DNA of 41,767 bases from SZUA-287 sp036397975 (GTDB lineage Bacteria > Bacteroidota > Ignavibacteria > UBA10030 > UBA6906): NCBI GenBank assembly GCA_036397975.1, contig DASWHW010000041.1:1-41767 (forward strand), written 5' to 3'. This document shows positions 1 to 7,238 of the stretch, in pieces. The notes beneath the pieces were generated by a model. It was not told the DNA's origin, made no database searches, and saw nothing but the letters and a program-made list of their open reading frames with translations. Made by a program: the position numbers and the translations under genes. How positions within the stretch are numbered: the first letter of the stretch is position 1; every line of letters begins with the position of its first letter.

Positions 1-327
1 GGGATTTGATTGTGCGATCTCGACAGGTTCATCACCCCCTCTTTCGCCATCCACCAAGACCTTTGACCCATCAGAGACAACAATCAATCCTTTTGTTGTT
101 CGGCCGTACCCTCTGCTCACCACACCAACGCGTTTTCCCGACTCCCGCAGGAGGTTCACAATCCATTGCACGAGAGGCGTCTTTCCTGTTCCTCCTGCCG
201 TGAGGTTTCCGACAGAAATCACCGGAACATCAACACGGCGGACACGCAACACTCCGTAATCGAAAGCCTTGTTTCGGACTGCGACCCCGAACCCGTAGAG
301 CCACGAGATGCGGACGAGGCCGATCAT
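1..327 (-). CDS. lpxK: Tetraacyldisaccharide 4'-kinase, N-terminal part (runs off the window start)
   Basis: LpxK phosphorylates the 4' position of the tetraacyldisaccharide-1-phosphate precursor of lipid A at the inner membrane, using ATP. The 109 visible codons read without a stop to base 1. They show the family's P-loop, ISVGNLTAGGTGKTP at about residues 43-57, followed by SRGYGR near residue 82 and GGDEP near residue 98, all typical of LpxK. The N-terminus, starting MIGLVRISWLYG, fits the membrane-associating helix that precedes the P-loop. The ATG at 327-325 overlaps the stop of the upstream TPR lipoprotein gene (ATGA), so translation is probably coupled. LpxB, the enzyme one step earlier in the pathway, lies two genes upstream. 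The family usually has about 330-350 residues, so roughly two thirds of the gene lies outside the window. Confidence 0.93.
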   Translation of the reverse strand, partial: MIGLVRISWLYGFGVAVRNKAFDYGVLRVRRVDVPVISVGNLTAGGTGKTPLVQWIVNLLRESGKRVGVVSRGYGRTTKGLIVVSDGSKVLVDGERGGDEPVEIAQSNP

Positions 328-1151
328 TTCGTATAACCCAATTCTTTCAGCTGCTTCTCAACGTTGGCAAGCTTTTCGCCATCCTTATACAACTGGTGAA
401 GGCCCTTCAAAATAACGAGCATGCCGATCTTATCGTCTCTCAACCTTTCCTGAAAAACGGAGGACGGTGAAGCCGGTCTTTCCAACTCCATCAGTTTTGT
501 ATCGACCGCTTTCAAGCCGTCATAAAATGTCCGCTCGGCAGTTTGATGCCGGTCCACTTTGTAATATGACCGTCCCAACTGCCGGTAGTAACTCCCAATG
601 TAGGTTGAGTTTGGAAATTTCTCGATGGCGGACTTCAAGAACTTAATCCCCTCCTGGTATTCCCCTGCTTCCACATACGCCAGACCGAGGTTACTATACT
701 GCCTGTCGTAAGGATACTTCTTTGCATTCTTCTTTGCATATCGAAGGAACGATGGCTGGTCGTCAAGGCGAACTGAAATGTCGCACAGTCGTTCCAACAA
801 TTCAGAGTCTTGCCAGCCAAGCTTATCCGCCCGATCGTAATAATCCCGCGATAGCCGGAGGAGTCCTGCCGCTTCACTTGCGCCTGTGTTGTTCTGCATG
901 GCAAGATCATAATGGAGTGCCGCGAGATCGACAATCGGATCGGCATAAAGAGAATCGTGACGAACGGCTTGAGTGAGATACACCTTTGCACTGTCAAATT
1001 GTAATTGACCATAGAAAAGGTGGCCCTTCCCAAAGAGTGCCTCTTTCGTGAGTGGCGCCGATGAAAGCATTGTTGTCTCATTCGATGTCGGAGGACATCC
1101 CGCCATTGCGAGGGAGAGCATCATAAGCCCCAGAACCTGTTGTAGTTTCAC
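324..1151 (-). CDS. TPR-repeat lipoprotein
   Basis: This is a predicted lipoprotein of 275 residues. The N-terminus is a short lipoprotein signal with a lipobox ending LAMAGC, so the mature protein would start at Cys19 and be lipid-anchored, probably in the outer membrane or on the periplasmic face. The remainder looks like tetratricopeptide helices: LFYGQLQFDSAKVYLTQAV near residue 50, YDRQYSNLGLAYVEAGEYQ near residue 150, and SYYRQLGRSYYKVDRHQTA near residue 190. The start codon is GTG, overlapping the lpxB stop (GTGA). The gene lies between lpxB and lpxK, so it may help lipid A or envelope assembly, but TPR proteins are general scaffolds and no specific role can be read from the sequence. 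Confidence 0.85.
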   Translation of the reverse strand: MKLQQVLGLMMLSLAMAGCPPTSNETTMLSSAPLTKEALFGKGHLFYGQLQFDSAKVYLTQAVRHDSLYADPIVDLAALHYDLAMQNNTGASEAAGLLRLSRDYYDRADKLGWQDSELLERLCDISVRLDDQPSFLRYAKKNAKKYPYDRQYSNLGLAYVEAGEYQEGIKFLKSAIEKFPNSTYIGSYYRQLGRSYYKVDRHQTAERTFYDGLKAVDTKLMELERPASPSSVFQERLRDDKIGMLVILKGLHQLYKDGEKLANVEKQLKELGYTK

Positions 1152-2281
1152 GCGGCTTCTCCTAGTGCAATCACCTGTTCGGCAACCCGGCTTGATGCAC
1201 CCGGACCCTCCAGCTTCTGTTTGATGATTGCCAGCTCTTTGCGCATTACGGCTCCGTATTCAACGTCGGCGAGAATTTTTCGGATTGCCGCGACGAGATT
1301 TTCCGATGTCATATCACCTTGAATGAACTCCGGCACAATCCCCTTTCCCGCGACAATGTTCACCAGCCCGATATGGGGAACATCCACGAGCATGCGACCG
1401 ATGAGAAACGTCAGTGGCGATGTCTTGTAGACGACAGCCATGGGAGTCCCGAACCATCCGGTCTCGAGTGTTGCAGTTCCCGAGGTCACAATCGCTGCGT
1501 CCGCCGAGGCCATTAAATCGTACGTGCCGTTCTCCACCAGTGGAAAACCACAATCCTCCGGTATATATCTCCGCATGACTTCGCTTCCCAGATTTGAGGA
1601 AACACCTACCACCGGCTGAACATCGTCTTTGTGTTGAAGTTCGCGAGCTGCCTTGATCATTGTCGGCAAAATTCTCTCGATTTCCTGGAGACGGCTCCCG
1701 GGAAGGAGAGCGAGAATTTTTTTTGATTCTCTCAGATTATGTCGAGTGCAAAATTTAGGGCGGCTCAGCGTTAATCCGATTGATTCCACGAGAGGATGCC
1801 CCACAAATTGGACCGGTATCCCTTCTTTCTCATAGAACGGGACTTCAAAAGGAAACACCACTAACATGCGATCGATTATTCCCTTCATCTTCTTCACCCG
1901 GCTGCGATGCCACGCCCACACTTGCGGACTGATATAATACAGAATTGCGATGCCTTTTCTCTTCACCCTGCGGGCAAATCGCAGGTTGAATCCCGGATAA
2001 TCGATGAGGACAACAACATCGGGCGGACGGGTAGAGAGCAACGACTCTAACATTCGTTCGACCTTGCGGATAAACGGAAGGTTCCTCACAACTTCCGCAA
2101 ATCCCATGAACGACATGGAAGAAATATGAATAACCGTCTCCATCCCCTCTCTCCTCATCCTGTCACCACCGATGCCGAAGATATCGAGGTCGGGTATTCG
2201 TTTCTTCAGTTCGCGAACAACACCTGCTCCATGTAAATCTCCGCTTGCTTCGCCTGCAATAATGAGAACACGTTTCAGCAT
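1148..2281 (-). CDS. lpxB: Lipid-A-disaccharide synthase
   Basis: LpxB (glycosyltransferase family 19) joins UDP-2,3-diacylglucosamine and lipid X into the lipid A disaccharide at the inner membrane. The motif GEASGDLHGA lies at about residues 10-19 and LLPGSRLQEIERILP in the middle. The C-terminal half has the nucleotide-sugar binding region with SGTATLE and PMAVVYK. I place the start at the ATG at 2281, giving MLKRVLIIAGEASGD and 377 residues, close to the family's usual length. The frame is open a further 21 codons upstream, but that extension overlaps the next gene and is unlike LpxB. The gene sits 25 bases after the methyltransferase-like gene and overlaps the TPR lipoprotein start. Confidence 0.96.
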   Translation of the reverse strand: MLKRVLIIAGEASGDLHGAGVVRELKKRIPDLDIFGIGGDRMRREGMETVIHISSMSFMGFAEVVRNLPFIRKVERMLESLLSTRPPDVVVLIDYPGFNLRFARRVKRKGIAILYYISPQVWAWHRSRVKKMKGIIDRMLVVFPFEVPFYEKEGIPVQFVGHPLVESIGLTLSRPKFCTRHNLRESKKILALLPGSRLQEIERILPTMIKAARELQHKDDVQPVVGVSSNLGSEVMRRYIPEDCGFPLVENGTYDLMASADAAIVTSGTATLETGWFGTPMAVVYKTSPLTFLIGRMLVDVPHIGLVNIVAGKGIVPEFIQGDMTSENLVAAIRKILADVEYGAVMRKELAIIKQKLEGPGASSRVAEQVIALGEAA

Positions 2282-2306
2282 GAACGACGGCAGAAAAACC
2301 CCATCC

Positions 2307-2915
2307 TCACAGCACCCACCCTTGTGTGGCATACCGCAACACAATCAAGAGTGTTACTATTCCGATAGCTTGCAGCGTGCGGCGCTCGGATCGAAGCCCT
2401 TCGGCAATGTTAAAGCTCTTAGCGGGAGGGCGTGGTCCCACGTACGGGGTGACGCGCGGGAAGAATCGTCCAACCTTTGCAGCATAATCCGCATACGCGT
2501 CGCCAAATCGTTGAGCCAAGTATTCTTCCTCTTTCGAGACGATCAGCGTGTATTGGACATAAAACCACAGGATCGTGATGATGAGCAGCCATGGAAATAG
2601 TGCGTTGGACATCACACCAGCACCGGCGTACAACAGAATGTTCCCCACGTACAAGGGGTTCCGCACGAACGCAAACGGTCCGTTGGTAACGAGATACGTT
2701 CCGCCAACGTCGCCCGTCGTTCGCGTCTCACTTCCTGCAATAGCCACACCCCAAAAACGGAATAGCTCGCCAAGGAGCGCAATGCATGCGCCAACCAACA
2801 ACGTTTGCATGGATGGCTGCGCGAAGACTACCATTGCAACGAGAAACGGGATTGGGGTGTAGCTGCGATACTTAAATACTATTCCACGAACATCCTGGGG
2901 TTGATTCGCTGTCAT
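2307..2915 (-). CDS. Isoprenylcysteine carboxyl methyltransferase-like integral membrane protein
   Basis: This 202-residue membrane protein resembles the ICMT/phospholipid-methyltransferase (PEMT) family. It has hydrophobic segments near residues 22-50, 90-125 and at the C-terminus. The family's cofactor region is visible as NGPFAFVRNPLYVGN around residues 79-93, and the acidic tail motif EEEYLAQRFGDAYADY around residues 129-144. Members use S-adenosylmethionine to methylate lipid-like or thiol/carboxyl acceptors at the membrane; the substrate here cannot be told. Bacteria lack prenylated CaaX proteins, so a lipid or small-molecule acceptor is more likely. The ATG at 2915 overlaps the TGA of the upstream HAD phosphatase gene (ATGA). 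Confidence 0.82.
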   Translation of the reverse strand: MTANQPQDVRGIVFKYRSYTPIPFLVAMVVFAQPSMQTLLVGACIALLGELFRFWGVAIAGSETRTTGDVGGTYLVTNGPFAFVRNPLYVGNILLYAGAGVMSNALFPWLLIITILWFYVQYTLIVSKEEEYLAQRFGDAYADYAAKVGRFFPRVTPYVGPRPPAKSFNIAEGLRSERRTLQAIGIVTLLIVLRYATQGWVL

Positions 2916-3643
2916 TCCGCGAGAAACGCCTCCCGCCGCCTTAGCTCTGCGTTTCGCCGCTGGCGAATATTTTTTCCTTCAAGAAGATTCGTCAGTCGAG
3001 AGACAACATCTGCAAAGGAGGTGTAGAGAAAGTACGAAATGTTCCGTTCCTGGCAATATGTTTGCAGTGCGTCTTTCGCGAACACTATGTCGGCATACTC
3101 TGCCGGACAGCGATCCGAATAACCTTCCCCTACGAAAACTATAATCTCGTCTTCTCCGGAATGAGTCAGCATAATATTGCGCTTGCAGCAACCGCACCGA
3201 TCACACTCCGCATCGCTGTAGGGGAAGTGCACGGAAAGGGAAAACAGCCCATTCGCCTCCGGAATAAGCTCGGCTCGATTCGCAAACACCTGAATATCGT
3301 GGAAGCCCCGCACAGTCAGTATCTCTTGAATATAGAAGTCGAGTCCATCGCTGACGATCGACAGATCAATCGAATTGTGTCTGCAAAACGTCACCAACGC
3401 GCCGAACGTTTCATCAACTTTCTGTTGTGCAAGAAGCGCGCGCGCTTCGTCGAGCGAAAAAGGCCGCATAGCCGCCGCCTCCCCACGAAAACACTCTTGC
3501 GCCGATATCTTCTCTCCCCGGTATTCGCTGACGATCCTATCGCAGAGTTCGCCTCCGAAATGGCGAAAGAATTCGTTTCCGACGTCACGTCGGGTTACCG
3601 TTCCATCGAAATCGACGTACAGCTTTATGTTCCTGGATTCCAT
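2912..3643 (-). CDS. HAD-IB phosphatase, MtnX-like
   Basis: This is a cytosolic HAD-superfamily phosphatase of 243 residues. Motif I is YVDFDGT with the nucleophile/acid aspartates at residues 11 and 13. Motif II is the serine in SIVSDG, and the terminal acidic motif is FVGEGYSDRCPA. A small cysteine cluster, CDRCGCCK, lies between motif II and the last motif, as in MtnX-like proteins. MtnX acts in methionine salvage, but no other salvage gene is visible here, so the substrate is open; a phosphoserine- or lipid-phosphate-like substrate is possible. I choose the ATG at 3643 because a GGAG site precedes it by five bases and because the longer frame would overlap smc and has no family similarity. 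It starts 13 bases after the smc stop. Confidence 0.8.
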   Translation of the reverse strand: MESRNIKLYVDFDGTVTRRDVGNEFFRHFGGELCDRIVSEYRGEKISAQECFRGEAAAMRPFSLDEARALLAQQKVDETFGALVTFCRHNSIDLSIVSDGLDFYIQEILTVRGFHDIQVFANRAELIPEANGLFSLSVHFPYSDAECDRCGCCKRNIMLTHSGEDEIIVFVGEGYSDRCPAEYADIVFAKDALQTYCQERNISYFLYTSFADVVSRLTNLLEGKNIRQRRNAELRRREAFLAE

Positions 3644-3656
3644 CAACTCCGGGTCC

Positions 3657-6600
3657 TCAGTTCGACAGCACCGCTGCCGATTCCACTTCCGCCTCCTTGT
3701 TGAAGCGAACAGTGACCAGCTTCGAGACACCTTCCTCTTCCATTGTCACGCCGTAAAGTGCCTGCGCAGCTTCCATCGTGCGCTTGTTGTGGGTTACCAC
3801 GATAAATTGGGTGTTGTCGGAAAATTTCTTCAGAATGCGTGTGAATCGATCAATATTGGCATCATCAAGAGGCGCATCAACCTCATCGAGAATACAAAAT
3901 GGACTGGGCTTCACCAGGTAGATCGCAAACAACAATGCCGTCGCGGTAAGCGTCTTCTCTCCGCCGGAAAGAAGATGAATCGATGTAGGTCGCTTCCCCC
4001 GCGGCTTCGCGATGATGTCAATCGCAGCCTCGAGCGGATCGATACCCTCCTCCAACTTCAGATCGCATTCGTCACCGGGATCGAACAAGCTTTTGAAGAT
4101 ATCAATAAAATTTGTGCGAATCTTCTCAAATGTCTCAAGGAATTGGCGCTGGGCGGTCGCATTAATTTCTTCGATGGTGCTGAGAAGGGTTTTCTCGGCT
4201 TCCAATAAATCATTTCGTTGTGTCGTGAGAAACTCGTACCGTTGCTTCTCGGAAGTGTATTCCTCAAATGCGGCAAAGTTCACATTCCCCAAGGATTTTA
4301 GTTTATTCTTGAATCCCTGAATCTCATCCCGGAGCGCAGCGAAATCGATGAATTCGTCTTCCGGGTACTGCTTCAACTGCAATTCCAGTTCAAACTCTTC
4401 CCGCGCCCGAAGTTTCAAATTCTCCGACTGCGATTTGATGCCTTGAATTTTTAGTTCAAGTTCATGGACGGCCTTCATGGAGTCGTCATGGGAACGTCGC
4501 TCATCCTTGATGCGGAGTTCAATACCGTGCATTTCGCTGCGTGTTCCGGAGGCTTCTTCTTCGACCTGCCGCTTCTTCTCCTCCAGTCTTCCTAAATCCT
4601 CCCTCAAGCTGGACAACACAACTGCCTGCTCTTCGAGAAAGAGCGTGATGCTCGCCTGGTCCTCTGTTGCGCGACGAGTATCCTCATTTCGCTTTATCTG
4701 TGTAGCAGTAATGGAGGTGGTTTTCTCATCAGCACGGAGTAGTTCACTCTCGGCATTGGCGCGGTTCCCGTGGAGCGTCACGGACCGGATTCCGAGATCG
4801 CCGACTACTTCTGCCTGGTTTGCGCGTTCATGCTCGAGTGATGCGAGTTCTGCTATGACCCCGCTGACTGTTTTTTCGGCCGTTTCTTTTTCAGCTCGGA
4901 GTTGCTCGAGAGCAGGACCGGCAGAAGCTACTTGGATATCCATTTCATTTATTTTGCTGGTAAGGTCCTCACTCTCCTTCCGATTCTTTTCAATGATATC
5001 CCCCGCCCGTTTCTTTTCAAACTCCAGTTGCGCAATGCGGATCTCCACAGCGCTCATTTCCTTCTCTACGCTCTTGACCTCATCGGAAATCGGCTTAAGG
5101 TGAATGGCGTCATGAGCAGCTTGTTGTTCTGCTATCTCCGACGCGATCACAGCATCGTTCGCCGAGAGTTCTTGTATCACCTTTTCCAAATCCTTCAGCT
5201 GCTTCTGTTTTCCGATCAGGCCTCCCTCATCCAGTCTTCTGCTCCCTCCACGGACAATTCCAACACTCGTGGCCACCTCGCCATTCACGGTAACACACCG
5301 AACACCAGAGTACATTTCAGTTACCTTCGCCGCGACAGTCCGATCTTCCACCAGCAGGGTATTCCCAAGGAGGAATTGGAACAAATCTGCATGGGATGGC
5401 TCGCATTGGGCGACAGATGATGCCCAGCCAACAACACCAGGCAGCCTGACCGAGTTGAAGCGTCTTCTCATTTTTGGAATGCGGTCGAGGCACACGAACG
5501 TTGCTTTTCCTTTTTCTTCCCTGGTAAGAAGGGAGATACCTTGTTCCGCATCGCGGACGGAATTAACGATCACCAGACCTGCATTGTCGCCAAGGGCAGA
5601 CTCTATTGCTGCGCGATACCGTTCGTCGGCGTGAATTGCATCCGCAACGGTCACCAGGTGATTTTCACTCCATTCACTCGCGGAGGATAGGTACCGTGCG
5701 CCCTCTGACATCCCTTCTTGAGACTCGATCAGACCACGGAGAAAATCGACACGGGCTCGTTGTTGCGTTATCCCTGCATTCAGATCCCCACGCTTTCGCT
5801 GGAGTTTGTGAATTTCTTCTTTCAATTCATTCTTCTTTGATTCGGCACTGTAATACCGAACTTCCGCTTCAGAATACTTCCGTCGCAATTGTCCATCTTC
5901 CGCCGAGAGCGATTCGATGTCTGCTTCGATGCGAAGTATCTCCTGCTCGTACGCCACCACTTCTTCACCGGCACGCTCAATACGGCCTTTCAAATGGTCG
6001 ATCTGTCCCTGGGTTCGTTCCTGCGCTGTCTGTTGTGCAGCAATTTCATGGACGAGTTCCATCGTACGCTCGTTGAGACCCTTGAGCCGAGCCTTCTTTT
6101 CATCCAGAGTGGTATCGAGTTTCTCGAGCTGTTCTTTTTCTCGCGCGAGATCTTCCCTTGCTGCTTCCTCCCCGCCAGTCAACGCCTCAATTCTTGTGCG
6201 TAGGGAACCCTTCCCTTCTTCTGTGTGCACCAACTCCCTTTCGAGTTCCATCAGTTCTTCTCCAAACCGTGCGACGTTTTGCGTCAGAGAGTTTGAACGT
6301 TCCTGAGCAACGACGGTTTTTTGCTCTACCTGATGAAAACGGTCCATTGCCGTATTAATGTCTTTCTGAGATTCGCCGAGACGATGTTCCACCTCGAGCA
6401 TCGTCTCACGAAGCGCGTCGAGGCGCTGTTCTTCATTCGTCAGATCAACGTCAATGCGCGATCGATCCCGGGTGAGCCCGCTCAGTTTTTCTTCCAACGG
6501 GATAAGACGATCGCGCAACTGGGCAAATTCCCGCTCGAGGAGATCGATTTCGAGAACCTGAAGTCCGTTTTTCAGCTCATTGTACTGCTCGGCCTTCTTC

Positions 6601-7226
6601 GCCTGGCGCTCGAGAGTGTTGACCGCCTTATGGACTTCAGCAACAATGTCGTTGACCCGCAAAAGATCCGCCTGGACGCTTTCGAGTTTTCGATACGCCG
6701 CCTTCCGCCGGTGTTTATACTTCGTCACGCCAGACGCCTCTTCGAACAGCCTCCTACGCTCATCCGTTTTATCGCTCAGAATGGTCTCTACCATTTTCAA
6801 TTCGATCACCGAATACGCGTCGGAGCCCATCCCGGTATCCATGAAGAGGTCGAGAATATCTTTCAGACGGCAGGGAACTTTGTTCAAGAGGTATTCACTT
6901 TCGCCGGACCTATACACGCGGCGCCCCACAGTGACATGGGCGTACTCGGAAGGGAGAATTCCTTTGGTATTTTCGATCACCAATGAAGCCTCCGCCATGC
7001 CGAGGGGCTTTCGATTCTTTGTGCCGTTGAAGATCACGTCCTCCATCTTCTCGCTGCGGAGAGTGCTGTAGCGCTGTTCTCCCAGCACCCAACGGATCGC
7101 GTCAACAATATTCGATTTGCCGCAACCATTTGGTCCAACGATCGCCGAAATCCCGCTGTCAAAGGTGACATTGATCTTGTTGGCGAATGATTTGAACCCT
7201 ATGACTTCCAGCTTCGAAAGATACAT
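3657..7226 (-). CDS. smc: Chromosome segregation protein SMC
   Basis: SMC is the ATPase of the bacterial condensin (SMC-ScpAB), which organises and helps separate chromosomes. At 1189 residues it matches the usual length. Walker A, GPNGCGKS, is at residues 31-38. Two long coiled-coil arms rich in E, K, R and L flank a hinge around residues 510-670, which includes LPGVVGWASS and VRGGSRRLDEGGLIG. The ABC signature LLSGGEK lies near residue 1086 and Walker B, CILDEVDAPLDD, near residue 1115. The start ATG is preceded by GAGAGGG. The stop of the GH2-like gene lies 12 bases upstream, so the smc ribosome binding site overlaps that gene's last codons. Confidence 0.98.
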   Translation of the reverse strand: MYLSKLEVIGFKSFANKINVTFDSGISAIVGPNGCGKSNIVDAIRWVLGEQRYSTLRSEKMEDVIFNGTKNRKPLGMAEASLVIENTKGILPSEYAHVTVGRRVYRSGESEYLLNKVPCRLKDILDLFMDTGMGSDAYSVIELKMVETILSDKTDERRRLFEEASGVTKYKHRRKAAYRKLESVQADLLRVNDIVAEVHKAVNTLERQAKKAEQYNELKNGLQVLEIDLLEREFAQLRDRLIPLEEKLSGLTRDRSRIDVDLTNEEQRLDALRETMLEVEHRLGESQKDINTAMDRFHQVEQKTVVAQERSNSLTQNVARFGEELMELERELVHTEEGKGSLRTRIEALTGGEEAAREDLAREKEQLEKLDTTLDEKKARLKGLNERTMELVHEIAAQQTAQERTQGQIDHLKGRIERAGEEVVAYEQEILRIEADIESLSAEDGQLRRKYSEAEVRYYSAESKKNELKEEIHKLQRKRGDLNAGITQQRARVDFLRGLIESQEGMSEGARYLSSASEWSENHLVTVADAIHADERYRAAIESALGDNAGLVIVNSVRDAEQGISLLTREEKGKATFVCLDRIPKMRRRFNSVRLPGVVGWASSVAQCEPSHADLFQFLLGNTLLVEDRTVAAKVTEMYSGVRCVTVNGEVATSVGIVRGGSRRLDEGGLIGKQKQLKDLEKVIQELSANDAVIASEIAEQQAAHDAIHLKPISDEVKSVEKEMSAVEIRIAQLEFEKKRAGDIIEKNRKESEDLTSKINEMDIQVASAGPALEQLRAEKETAEKTVSGVIAELASLEHERANQAEVVGDLGIRSVTLHGNRANAESELLRADEKTTSITATQIKRNEDTRRATEDQASITLFLEEQAVVLSSLREDLGRLEEKKRQVEEEASGTRSEMHGIELRIKDERRSHDDSMKAVHELELKIQGIKSQSENLKLRAREEFELELQLKQYPEDEFIDFAALRDEIQGFKNKLKSLGNVNFAAFEEYTSEKQRYEFLTTQRNDLLEAEKTLLSTIEEINATAQRQFLETFEKIRTNFIDIFKSLFDPGDECDLKLEEGIDPLEAAIDIIAKPRGKRPTSIHLLSGGEKTLTATALLFAIYLVKPSPFCILDEVDAPLDDANIDRFTRILKKFSDNTQFIVVTHNKRTMEAAQALYGVTMEEEGVSKLVTVRFNKEAEVESAAVLSN

Positions 7227-7238
7227 GATCCCTCTCTC

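Noticed and set aside
2282..2344. Upstream extension of LpxB
   Set aside because: The extra 21 codons overlap the end of the neighbouring gene and do not resemble the family; a short start is consistent with MLKRVLIIAGEASGD.
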